64,000 bases of DNA from NCBI RefSeq assembly GCF_019745455.1, contig NZ_JAIETD010000033.1, forward strand, positions 78,666-142,665. The letters run 5' to 3'. The first letter of the stretch is position 1. Each line of letters starts with the position of its first letter. Of the stretch, positions 27,438 to 35,458 are shown piece after piece. Origin of the DNA: Methylobacterium sp. Lineage in GTDB: Bacteria; Pseudomonadota; Alphaproteobacteria; Rhizobiales; Beijerinckiaceae. The notes beneath the pieces are model-generated. The model was given only the letters and a program-made list of their open reading frames with translations, had not been told where the DNA came from and did not search any database. The position numbers and the translations under genes are program-made.

Positions 27438-28934
27438 CTATCGCATGGTCGGGATCGAGAACTCGGCGCCGCTCTTGATGCCGGACGGCCAGCGCGAGGT
27501 GACAGTCTTGGTCTTCGTATAGAAGCGGATCGAATCCGGCCCATGCTGGTTGAGGTCGCCGAAGCCCGAGCGCTTCCAGCCGCCGAAGGTGTGGTAGGCG
27601 ATCGGCACCGGGATCGGTACGTTGACGCCGACCATGCCGACATTGACCCGCGCGGTGAAATCGCGGGCCGCGTCGCCGTCCTGCGTGAAGATCGCGACGC
27701 CGTTGCCGTATTGGTGGGTCGAGGGCAGCGCCAGCGCCTCCTCGTAATCCTTCGCCCGCACCACCGAGAGGACGGGGCCGAAGATCTCCTCCTTGTAGAT
27801 GGTCATGTCGGGCGTGACGCGGTCGAACAGCGATCCGCCCATGTAGAAGCCGTTCTCGTAGCCCTGGAGGCGGAAGTCGCGCCCGTCGACGGCGAGCTCG
27901 GCGCCCTCTCGAATTCCGGTGTCAATGTAGCCCTTCACCCGCTCGACGGCTTCAGCCGTGACCAGGGGACCGTAATCGGCCGAGCCGTCATGGGAGGGAC
28001 CGATCTTGAGGCTCTCCACCCGCGGGATCAGCCGCTCCATCAGGCGATCCGCGGTCGCCTCGCCGACCGGGACCGCCACCGAGATCGCCATGCAGCGCTC
28101 GCCGGCCGAGCCGTAGCCGGCGCCGATGAGCGCATCGACGGCTTGGCCCATGTCGGCGTCGGGCATGATGATCATGTGGTTCTTGGCGCCGCCAAAGCAC
28201 TGGGCGCGCTTTCCCGTCTGGGCCGAGCGCACGTAGATGTACTCGGCGATCTGCGAGGAGCCGACGAAGCCGACGGCGCGGATGTCCTCGTCGTCGAGGA
28301 TCGCATCCACCGCGACCTTGTCGCCATTGACGATGTTGAGGATGCCCGGAGGCAGACCGGCCTCAAGGAAGATCTCGGCGATCCGCATCGGCACGGAGGG
28401 ATCGCGCTCGGAGGGCTTGAGGATGAAGGCGTTTCCACAGGCGATGGCGGGCGCGCATTTCCACAGCGGGATCATGGCCGGGAAATTGAACGGCGTGATG
28501 CCGGCAACGACCCCAAGGGGCTGGCGCAGGGAGTAGACGTCGATGCCGGTGCCCGCCCCTTCGGTGTACTCGCCCTTGAGGAGGTGCGGGATGCCGGTGG
28601 CGAATTCCACCACTTCCACGCCGCGCTGAATGTCGCCCTTGGCGTCCGGCACAGTCTTGCCGTGCTCTGAGGCGAGGAGTTCGGCGAGCTCGTCGTTGTA
28701 GCCGCGGATCAGTTCGAGGAAGCGCATCATGACCCGCGCGCGCTTCTGCGGGTTCTGCGCGGCCCAGCCGGGCTGAGCTTGCGCGGCGTTCTCGACGGCG
28801 GCACGCAACTCGGCGGCGCTGGCGAGAGCGACCTGCGCCTGAACTTCGCCGGTGCTCGGCTTGAAGACATCGGCGAAGCGCCCGCTCTTACCCTCGACGT
28901 GACGACCGCCGATGAAATGACCGATCTTGCGCAT
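27438..28934 (-). CDS. mmsA: Methylmalonate-semialdehyde dehydrogenase (CoA-acylating)
   Basis: MmsA converts methylmalonate semialdehyde to propionyl-CoA with NAD and CoA. The 498 residues open with IGHFIGGRHVEGKSGR. The catalytic cysteine is in SAGERCMAISVAV and the NAD-binding part includes FVGSSQIAEYIY. The family-specific TPFNFPAMIPLW segment is clear. It is the first gene of the valine operon and is divergent from the LysR gene across a perfect palindrome. Confidence 0.94.
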   Translation of the reverse strand: MRKIGHFIGGRHVEGKSGRFADVFKPSTGEVQAQVALASAAELRAAVENAAQAQPGWAAQNPQKRARVMMRFLELIRGYNDELAELLASEHGKTVPDAKGDIQRGVEVVEFATGIPHLLKGEYTEGAGTGIDVYSLRQPLGVVAGITPFNFPAMIPLWKCAPAIACGNAFILKPSERDPSVPMRIAEIFLEAGLPPGILNIVNGDKVAVDAILDDEDIRAVGFVGSSQIAEYIYVRSAQTGKRAQCFGGAKNHMIIMPDADMGQAVDALIGAGYGSAGERCMAISVAVPVGEATADRLMERLIPRVESLKIGPSHDGSADYGPLVTAEAVERVKGYIDTGIREGAELAVDGRDFRLQGYENGFYMGGSLFDRVTPDMTIYKEEIFGPVLSVVRAKDYEEALALPSTHQYGNGVAIFTQDGDAARDFTARVNVGMVGVNVPIPVPIAYHTFGGWKRSGFGDLNQHGPDSIRFYTKTKTVTSRWPSGIKSGAEFSIPTMR

Positions 28935-29044
28935 GGTCGCGTTCCTCCTGATGTTCGTTCGGAAGCCGGCTGCAATGCTGTTCCGATTTTAGGCGCAAGT
29001 TAACAGCGCTTCACGCACAGGAAAGCGGCCCCTCTTCCCATCCG

Positions 29045-29062
29045 TTGTGCATCGATGCACAA
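29045..29062. promoter_or_regulatory. Perfect 18-base palindrome between mmsA and the LysR gene, likely operator
   Basis: TTGTGCATCGATGCACAA is its own reverse complement over all 18 bases. It lies 21 bases before the LysR start (29083) and 111 bases before the mmsA start (28934). LysR-type regulators bind dyads in the space between their own gene and a divergent target operon, so this is a strong candidate operator for control of mmsA-mmsB-ech and of the regulator itself. Binding is inferred. Confidence 0.7.
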
Positions 29063-29082
29063 ATGGGATGAGGTGCGAAACC

Positions 29083-29991
29083 ATGCGCAGGACGGGGCGG
29101 AACTGGGACGACCTACGCTTTTTCCTCGCCGTAGCGCGCGCCGGTACCCTGACGGGCGCCGCGGCAGAGACGGGGACTGAACACACTACGGTAGCCCGCC
29201 GCATCCTCGCCCTGGAGGAGAGCCTTCACCTTCGTCTCTTCCATAAGAGCCATCTCGGCTATGCCCTGACCGAGGCGGGCGAGAACCTTCTGGCGACGGC
29301 CGAGGCGATGGAGAGCGCTTTCGTCGGCGCCACGGCGGCGCTGGGAAGCGCCGGGCAGCCGATCGCCGGGACGGTGCGGATCGGCGCCCCGGACGGGTTC
29401 GGCAGCGTCTTCCTGGCGCCCAGGATGGACCGGCTCTGCGAACGGCATCCCGGGCTCGAAATCGAGATCGTCGCCACGGCGCGGATCTTCAGCCTCTCGA
29501 AGCGGGAGGCCGACATCGTGATCAGCCTGTCGAGCCCGCAGCAGGCGCGAGTGGTGACGCGGCGGCTCGTCGATTATCGGCTCGGCATCTACGCCTCGCC
29601 CATCTACCTCAATCGCGTTCCTCAAATCCTGAGCAAGACCGACCTCTCCAGACATCCTTTCGTCGGCTACATCGAGGACATGCTGTTCACGTCGGAGCTG
29701 AATTATCTCAGTCTGATCGACCCAGAGGCCTCGGCCCGCATCCGCAGCACCAATCTCCTCGCACAGGTCCATGCGACTTTGGGCGGCGCAGGCCTGTGCA
29801 TCCTTCCCGACTTCATCGCCTCGGCCTATCCGGGACTCGTTGCCGTTCTTCGGGACGCCGTCTCACTGATGCGCGCCTTCCACATGAATATCCACGAGGA
29901 CAACCGGAAGGCCGCGCCGATCCGCGAGGTCGCGGCTTTCATCGCCGGCGAGGTCGAGGCCGCGCAGGCTTTGTTCGCGGGTTCGCGATAG
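29083..29991 (+). CDS. LysR-family transcriptional regulator, probable regulator of the mms operon
   Basis: The 302-residue protein has an N-terminal winged helix-turn-helix (WDDLRFFLAVARAGTLTGAAAETG, then RRILALEESL), about residues 8-65, and a C-terminal substrate-binding domain (GTVRIGAPDGFGSVFLAPRM onward). The ATG at 29083 has AGG nine bases upstream; earlier GTG and ATG codons at 29047 and 29068 would lie on or near the palindrome. Control of mmsA is inferred from divergent layout. The ligand is unknown; a valine intermediate is plausible. Confidence 0.9.
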   Translation: MRRTGRNWDDLRFFLAVARAGTLTGAAAETGTEHTTVARRILALEESLHLRLFHKSHLGYALTEAGENLLATAEAMESAFVGATAALGSAGQPIAGTVRIGAPDGFGSVFLAPRMDRLCERHPGLEIEIVATARIFSLSKREADIVISLSSPQQARVVTRRLVDYRLGIYASPIYLNRVPQILSKTDLSRHPFVGYIEDMLFTSELNYLSLIDPEASARIRSTNLLAQVHATLGGAGLCILPDFIASAYPGLVAVLRDAVSLMRAFHMNIHEDNRKAAPIREVAAFIAGEVEAAQALFAGSR

Positions 29992-30052
29992 GACCGTTCC
30001 CATCCGCAGGCTCGCCGCCTACATCAAGGCTCAAGAAGACCAGGAGGAGACC

Positions 30053-31216
30053 ATGGTCAGCCCCATCGCCCTGCCCCGTTTGATGCGCATCGGCGCCGGC
30101 GCCTTTGGGCTGCTGCCGGAGATCCTGTCCGAGCTCGACCTATCGCGGCCCTTCGTGGTCACGGATGCCTATCTCGCCGGGAGCGGTCTCGTCGACAGGA
30201 TGGTCGATCGCCTCGCGGCCCGTGGCGTGACGGCGGCGGTCTTCTCCGGCACCGTGCCGGATCCGACGATCGCCTCGATCGAAGCGGCGCTTTCCGCCCT
30301 GCAGCGCGGCGACCACGATTGCGTCGTCGGCTTCGGCGGCGGCAGCCCGATGGACACCGCCAAGGCCGTGGCGGTGCTCGCGCGCCATGGCGGCCAGATG
30401 CGCGACTACAAGGCGCCGCACCAGCAGGACATGCCCGGCCTGCCGATCATCGCGATTCCCACGACCGCCGGCACCGGCTCGGAGGCGACGCGCTTCACCA
30501 TCATCACCGACGGCGAGACCGACGAGAAGATGCTCTGCATCGGCCTTGCCTATCTGCCGATGGCGGCCCTCGTCGATTTCGAGCTCACCCTGTCGAAGCC
30601 GAGGCGTCTCACTGCCGATACCGGCATCGATGCGCTCACCCACGCCATAGAGGCCTATGTCTCGCGGAAGGCCAACCCGTTCTCGGACGGCTTCGCCCTC
30701 CAGGCGATGCGGTCGATCGCACCGAACCTGCGCCGGGTCTGGACTGATCCCGGCGACCGGGCGGCACGCGAGGCCATGATGATGGGAGCGTGTCAGGCCG
30801 GCATCGCCTTCTCCAACAGCTCCGTCGCCCTCGTCCACGGGATGAGCCGGCCGATCGGCGCCCATTTCCACGTCGCCCATGGCCTTTCCAACGCGATGCT
30901 GCTGCCGGCGGTGACGCGTTTCTCGGTCCCGGCCTCGCCCGGCCGCTACGCCGCCTGCGCGCGCGCCATGGGCATCGCCGCCGAGACCGAAGGCGACACT
31001 CTGGCTTGCGAGCGCTTGGTCAAGGCCCTCGTCGAGCTCAACGACGACCTCGACGTACCGACACCTCGTACTTACGGCATCGACGCCGGCCGCTGGGAGA
31101 CCCTGGTGCCGGTGATGGCTCGCCAAGCCCTCGCTTCGGGTTCGCCGGCCAACAATCCCATCGAGCCGAGCGCGGCGGAAATCGAGGCGCTTTATCGGCA
31201 GGTCTGGGCCGAATGA
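30053..31216 (+). CDS. Iron-containing alcohol dehydrogenase
   Basis: The 387-residue group III dehydrogenase has the NAD-binding GFGGGSPMDTAKA near residues 94-106 and TAGTGSEAT (about 139). The iron ligands are expected in DALTHAIEAYVSRKANPFSD and HGMSRPIGAHFHVAHGLSNA. It follows the LysR gene after about 60 bases on the same strand. Its substrate is unknown: a short-chain alcohol or 4-hydroxybutyrate-type hydroxyacid are common in this family. Confidence 0.92.
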   Translation: MVSPIALPRLMRIGAGAFGLLPEILSELDLSRPFVVTDAYLAGSGLVDRMVDRLAARGVTAAVFSGTVPDPTIASIEAALSALQRGDHDCVVGFGGGSPMDTAKAVAVLARHGGQMRDYKAPHQQDMPGLPIIAIPTTAGTGSEATRFTIITDGETDEKMLCIGLAYLPMAALVDFELTLSKPRRLTADTGIDALTHAIEAYVSRKANPFSDGFALQAMRSIAPNLRRVWTDPGDRAAREAMMMGACQAGIAFSNSSVALVHGMSRPIGAHFHVAHGLSNAMLLPAVTRFSVPASPGRYAACARAMGIAAETEGDTLACERLVKALVELNDDLDVPTPRTYGIDAGRWETLVPVMARQALASGSPANNPIEPSAAEIEALYRQVWAE

Positions 31217-31243
31217 TCAATGTTGCGGCTTTGCCATCCGCCA

Positions 31244-31357
31244 CCTCATCCTGAGCTGCCCGCGTCAGCGGGCCTCGAAGGAGACCTCCAGAAAGCAGGT
31301 TGGGTTCTGGAGCCCTCCTTCGAGGCCTCCGCTTCGCTCCGGCACCTCAGGATGAGG
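31244..31357. repeat. Imperfect palindromic dispersed repeat, copy B
   Basis: The left arm at 31244-31283 begins CCTCATCCTGAG and ends GGCCTCGAAGGAG; the right arm at 31315-31357 is its approximate reverse complement, ending CACCTCAGGATGAGG. The outer and inner arm sequences match those of copy A at 25617-25723. Like copy A, it sits in a convergent gap, here between the alcohol dehydrogenase and the substrate-binding-protein genes. Confidence 0.8.
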
Positions 31358-31410
31358 ATGGTGGGAGGAGAAGCGGAGGCGATATCGAGCGGCCGAGTGA
31401 CGCCTTCGCG

Positions 31411-32625
31411 TCACGGCGTCAGAGGGCAGCCGCTCTCCTCGAGCTTGGCATAGGCATCCGCTCCGGGGATCGTGGCGAGATGCTTGTAGGCGTCCCAGGG
31501 GCCCTTTGATTCCGACGGCTTCTTGACCTCGAACAGGTACATGTCGTGGACCATGCGGCCGTTAGCCAGCACCTTGCCGCCCTTGGCGAAGATGTCGTCC
31601 ACCGGCATCGAGTGGAGCTGTTTCGCCACCGCCTCGGTCTCGTCGGTGCCGGCCGCCGCAACCGCCTTGAGGTACTGCGACACGGCCGAGTAGGTCCCGG
31701 TATGGACCATGTTCGGCATCTTGCCGGTGCGCTTCATGAAGCGCTGGCCGAAGGCGCGGTTCTCGTCGTTGAGGTCCCAGTACCAGCCTTCGGTCAGGGT
31801 CAGGCCCTGTGCGACCTTGAGGCCGAGGCCGTTGACCTCGGCGAGGGTGAAGAGCAGCGCCGCGAGGCGCTGGCCGCTCTCGGTGATGCCGAATTCCGAG
31901 GCCTGCTTGATCGCGTTGGCGGTGTCGATACCGGCATTGGCGAGGCCGATCACCTTCGCGCCCGAGCCCTGAGCCTGGAGCAGGAACGAGGAATAGTCCT
32001 GTGCCGAGAGCGGATGGCGCACGCTGCCGACGATCTTTCCGCCCTTCGAAGTGACGTAGCGGCTCGTCTGCTCCTCCAGCGAGTAGCCGAAGGCGTAGTC
32101 GGCGGTGATGAAGAACCAGGTCGCGCCGCCCTGGCCGACGAGGGCGCCGCCGGTGCCGACGGCGAGCGCGCGGGTGTCATAGACCCAATGGAAGCCGTAG
32201 GGCGTGCATTGCTTGCCGGTGAGCTCGGTGGTCGCCGCACCGGTGACGATGGTGATCTTCTTCTTCTCGCGCGACAGGCCCTGGACGGCTAGTGCCACCG
32301 ACGAGGTGGTGAGTTCCATGATCGTGTCGACGCCGTCGCGGTCGTACCATTGCCGGGCGACGGAGGAGGCGATGTCGGGCTTGTTCTGATGGTCGGCGGA
32401 GACGATCTCGACCGGGATGCCGTTCACCTTGCCGCCGGCATCCTCCACGGCCATTCGGGCCGCCTCGACGGACGAGCGCCCCCCGAACTCGGCATAGGTA
32501 CCCGACTGGTCGTTCAGGATGCCGATCTTGATCGTCCCGCCGGAGAAGGACTTCTCCTGTGCCGCCGCAGGTCCGGCGAGCACCAAAGCCGCCGCCAGCG
32601 CGATCCCGTTTCGTGTTCTCACCAC
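31411..32625 (-). CDS. ABC transporter substrate-binding protein (branched-chain amino-acid type)
   Basis: This periplasmic binding protein has an N-terminal signal peptide (ALAAALVLAGPAAAQ) and the family opening TIKIGILNDQSGTYAEFGG, then ADHQNKPDIASSVARQWYD. The GTG at 32625 is chosen because GGGAGGA lies just upstream in the message; a second GTG follows directly. The mature protein has about 380 residues. No transporter gene is adjacent on this strand; livGFHM lies 6-9 kb away and may supply the membrane part. The ligand is unknown: members bind amino acids, aromatic acids or amides. Confidence 0.88.
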   Translation of the reverse strand: MVRTRNGIALAAALVLAGPAAAQEKSFSGGTIKIGILNDQSGTYAEFGGRSSVEAARMAVEDAGGKVNGIPVEIVSADHQNKPDIASSVARQWYDRDGVDTIMELTTSSVALAVQGLSREKKKITIVTGAATTELTGKQCTPYGFHWVYDTRALAVGTGGALVGQGGATWFFITADYAFGYSLEEQTSRYVTSKGGKIVGSVRHPLSAQDYSSFLLQAQGSGAKVIGLANAGIDTANAIKQASEFGITESGQRLAALLFTLAEVNGLGLKVAQGLTLTEGWYWDLNDENRAFGQRFMKRTGKMPNMVHTGTYSAVSQYLKAVAAAGTDETEAVAKQLHSMPVDDIFAKGGKVLANGRMVHDMYLFEVKKPSESKGPWDAYKHLATIPGADAYAKLEESGCPLTP

Positions 32626-32866
32626 TCGTGTCCTCCCAGACGATCTCAAGCATGCACCGACCGGCCGAGGGACAGGTGAGCACCCGCACCACATCGGACA
32701 ACTCGGGTCCGGGCTGCCGCCAAGCGAAGCTGGGGCGTCGACCGCTCCGGACTGAAGCGAGACGGCTCTCGCTCGAGATGGCCGTCCTGGCGCGATCTTG
32801 CGCTGGCGCGACCGAGGCGACAAGCCGGATGTATGCAGGCGAGCGGGAAAAGCCGTGCCGCATGCG
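32626..32866. other. Promoter-side gap before the substrate-binding-protein gene
   Basis: This stretch holds no supported gene. It must contain the promoter of the minus-strand binding-protein gene, but I recognise no clear -35/-10 pair. Frames crossing it lack family resemblance and a ribosome binding site. Confidence 0.35.
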
Positions 32867-32895
32867 AAAAGGGCCCGGGACGAGGTCCCGAGCCC
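32867..32895 (-). terminator. Rho-independent terminator after the DUF4142 gene
   Basis: Read on the minus strand, an 11-base stem (32895-32885 with 32881-32871, one G-U pair) with a three-base loop is followed by TTTT. It lies about 30 bases after the stop of the DUF4142 gene at 32925. Confidence 0.75.
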
Positions 32896-32924
32896 ACCCA
32901 AGACTCAGCTAAAAGGGGCTATGA

Positions 32925-33596
32925 TCAGCCGAGATTCGCACTCCGTCCCTGCAGGCGCGAAAGCTGCGAGATATGCAAGCGGATGAGGGGCAGCGCGCCG
33001 CGGGCGATCCGACGGAGAGCCGGGTCCTCACCGGTTTCCGCGTAAGTACCGTGGATCGAATAGGCCTCCTGGTGACCCTGGAGGGAAGCGGCCACGAAGG
33101 CCGCATCGTAATCCGGCCCGCGCTGCATCGAGGAGAGGCGCGTCAGCACTTGCGCCTTCTGCTCGTCGGTCGTCATGCCGCCGGGCCCGCTTCCCGGAGG
33201 CACGCCGAGGACACCGCCGACTACTCCACCCGCCGTTCCGACAGCGGCACCCGCGACGGCGAACGGCGCCGCCACGAGTCCTCCCACGATGCCGCCCGGA
33301 CCGGAAGGAGCACCGCCAGGTGTCGCGGCCGCCTGAGCAAAGGGGCCGAGTTTCTGAGACAGGTTGACCTGCTCGATCACCTCGGCGCGGGAGAACTTCT
33401 TGATTCGCGGATCGCTGGTCTTGTCGTAGGCGTCGCGCGCCGTGTTCTCGAGGAAGAGGCCGCCCTTGGTGGCCATGTTCAGATAGACGAGGGTGGGCAA
33501 GGCACCGGCCGGGGTCGGTTGCGCGACGGCCGTGCGGGTGACGGCAAGGGCCGCCGTCGCGGTGAGCATACCGAGGACGAAATCACGACGCTGCAT
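32925..33596 (-). CDS. DUF4142-like exported protein
   Basis: The 223-residue protein starts MQRRDFVLGMLTATAALAVTRTAVAQ, a twin-arginine-like signal peptide. The mature part has the helical pattern of DUF4142 (ferritin-like or four-helix) proteins: FLENTARDAYDKTSDPRIKKFSRAEVIEQ and LQGHQEAYSIHGTYAETGEDPALRRIA. In the middle lies a 60-residue insertion of Gly/Ala/Val, GGIVGGLVAAPFAVAGAAVG, hydrophobic enough to be glycine-zipper-like. Function unknown; DUF4142 proteins are often stress- or envelope-related. The internal insertion is unusual. Confidence 0.75.
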   Translation of the reverse strand: MQRRDFVLGMLTATAALAVTRTAVAQPTPAGALPTLVYLNMATKGGLFLENTARDAYDKTSDPRIKKFSRAEVIEQVNLSQKLGPFAQAAATPGGAPSGPGGIVGGLVAAPFAVAGAAVGTAGGVVGGVLGVPPGSGPGGMTTDEQKAQVLTRLSSMQRGPDYDAAFVAASLQGHQEAYSIHGTYAETGEDPALRRIARGALPLIRLHISQLSRLQGRSANLG

Positions 33597-33913
33597 GATG
33601 GGTGCTCCGGAAGGTTGGGGATGAACCTGACCGACGGGAGCCGGCCCTGTGTTCTTGAGCCGCAACATGATCTTTGAAGCAAATGTTCCCAAGCGACGCT
33701 GACGCCCAAGCAGAGTGGCCAACGCGCATCGATCTAACCTGAACCCTCATTAGAAGGCCGACTAACCTGTGTTATGAAAGATGCCTGATAAGCTAGTTTT
33801 ATGCTTGAGCAGAATAGCGTTCGGCCCATCAGGCGAGCCCGGATCGGATGCGACTTTCCTCCCATCCATCCTGGTAGGGCTAGCAGAAGCCGAGCGGAAA
33901 GAGCGGAACGAGG
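33597..33913. other. Intergenic region, AT-rich in the middle
   Basis: These 317 bases hold no supported gene. The middle part, about 33730-33830, is noticeably AT-rich and probably contains the promoter of the minus-strand DUF4142 gene. No repeat or RNA gene was recognised. Confidence 0.35.
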
Positions 33914-35086
33914 TCAGCCCTTGTAGCTGATCCGATAGATGATTCCGTGCTGGTCATCACCGAGAAGGAGACTTCCGTCTTTGGCGACCGCGAGGCCGAA
34001 AGGCCGGGCAAAGCGCTGCCAGCCACTTGGGCCGCCCTCGGTCAGGAAGCCCGTGACGAAAGGCTCGACCGATTTGGGCTCGCCGTTCTCGAAGCGCACA
34101 CGCAGCACCTCGTAGCCGCTCGGCGGCTTGCGGTTCCACGAGCCGTGCATGGTGACGAAGCCGTCGCCCTGGTAATCGGCCGGGAACTGCGAGCCGCCGT
34201 AGAACACGAATTGCATCGAGGAGGCATGGGCGGTCCAAGTCAGGACAGGGCGGCGGCTGTCCTTGTCCCACTGCTCCAGGGAGCTGTTCGGCACCTCGCG
34301 GTAGAGGTTCTTCATTCCGGCGCCGAAGATGTAGGGCCAGCCGTATTTCTTGCCCTTCTCGATCCGATTGAACTCCTCGGGCGTGACGTCGTCGCCGTGC
34401 CAGTCGACGCCGTCGTCCCAGCCGTAGAGGGCCTTGGTCTTCGGCTCCCAGTCGAAGCCGATGGTGTTGCGCAGGCCCGAGGCGACGATCTCGCGGCCCG
34501 AGCCGTCCGGCTTCATTCGCACCATGGTGGCGTTCTCGGGGTTGCGCTCCTCGCATTCGTTGCAGGTCGAGCCGAGGCTCGCATAGAGCCAACCATCCGG
34601 CCCGACGGCGATGGTCCGGTTCGGGTGCTGTCCGGCATCGGGCAGGTCCTGGACCAGCGTCGTCTCGGGGCCGAGCGTGCCGTCGGCCTGGATCGGCGCT
34701 GAGAAGATCTCCTTCACGGTCACGTAGAACAGACGCCCGTCATGGATAGCGAGGCCGTGGACGTCGGGCTTCTTGAGGACGACTTTGCGCTTGGCCGTGT
34801 CGGTCCCGTCGATCATCGTGACGGTGCCTTGGTCGCGGTCGCTGACGTAGAGGGCGCCGGTCTCGGCCACGACGATGACGCGGGGTGTCTTCAAGCCCTC
34901 GGCGAACTTTTCGATCTTGAACCCAGGCGGAAGCTTCAGCCCGGCGATGCGCTCGGGCGTCGCCTCGAGGGGCGCGGCCTTGACGACGTTCGCCTCGATC
35001 TTGGTCGTACCGGGATTCTGCAGCGCCTGGGCGAAGGCGGGGAGCGGGGCGAGGCAGAGCGCGAGGGCGAGGCGGCTACGCGGCAT
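33914..35086 (-). CDS. Sorbosone dehydrogenase-like PQQ-type beta-propeller protein
   Basis: The 390-residue exported protein has a signal peptide (MPRSRLALALCLAPLPAFAQA) and the propeller repeats of the soluble glucose/sorbosone dehydrogenase fold: LPPGFKIEKFAEGLKTPRVI, DRDQGTVTMID, VGPDGWLYASLGSTCNECEERNP and FGLAVAKDGSLLLGDDQ. The CNECEERNPENA segment is typical of the L-sorbosone dehydrogenase branch. A PQQ-dependent sugar or aldose oxidation in the periplasm is likely. The start follows from the signal peptide; upstream sequence lacks similarity. Confidence 0.88.
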   Translation of the reverse strand: MPRSRLALALCLAPLPAFAQALQNPGTTKIEANVVKAAPLEATPERIAGLKLPPGFKIEKFAEGLKTPRVIVVAETGALYVSDRDQGTVTMIDGTDTAKRKVVLKKPDVHGLAIHDGRLFYVTVKEIFSAPIQADGTLGPETTLVQDLPDAGQHPNRTIAVGPDGWLYASLGSTCNECEERNPENATMVRMKPDGSGREIVASGLRNTIGFDWEPKTKALYGWDDGVDWHGDDVTPEEFNRIEKGKKYGWPYIFGAGMKNLYREVPNSSLEQWDKDSRRPVLTWTAHASSMQFVFYGGSQFPADYQGDGFVTMHGSWNRKPPSGYEVLRVRFENGEPKSVEPFVTGFLTEGGPSGWQRFARPFGLAVAKDGSLLLGDDQHGIIYRISYKG

Positions 35087-35235
35087 GGGATCTCCATAGG
35101 GGAATGCTCCCGGAGAACGTCCGCGGAAAACCTGCGTTCCGCACTGCGGCGTCACGTCGGATAAGCCTCTGTGCAGCAATCGGGTTACGCCGCCGCGCCT
35201 GTCTCAAGGCCGTTTCGGAAGTGGGCCGCAGGCTG

Positions 35236-35418
35236 ATGCCACGCGCTAAGCCGCGGCATCCGCGAATCCACGGGCTGGACATCGCAGTTACCGGCAACGT
35301 CTATCGGCATGGCTATCGTCGGGTCGCGCTGGACATCGCTTGGAAGACCGTCCACGACCGACTCCCTGTGATCAACGCGGCCTTCCGCGCGGAGCTGGAT
35401 ACGATATCGGCTTCGTGA
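35236..35418 (+). CDS. Small hypothetical protein
   Basis: This 60-residue frame from ATG 35236 reads MPRAKPRHPRIHGLDIAVTG, then VYRHGYRRVALDIAWKTVHD and LPVINAAF. Most third codon positions are G or C, which supports coding. No family is recognised. It lies between the divergent start of the sorbosone-dehydrogenase-like gene and polA (41 bases). It may be real, but no strong ribosome binding site is seen. Confidence 0.4.
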   Translation: MPRAKPRHPRIHGLDIAVTGNVYRHGYRRVALDIAWKTVHDRLPVINAAFRAELDTISAS

Positions 35419-35458
35419 GTTCGGTGGGCTGGTTCCTGTCGGAAAACGTTAGCCCTCG

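Noticed and set aside
26592..28670. A 692-residue plus-strand frame opposite mmsB and mmsA
   Set aside because: Antisense shadow; the dehydrogenase genes on the other strand are intact and recognisable.
25617..31357. A composite transposon bounded by the two repeat copies
   Set aside because: Each copy is itself a palindrome in a convergent gap, there is no transposase between them, and the enclosed genes are ordinary metabolic genes with host-like composition.
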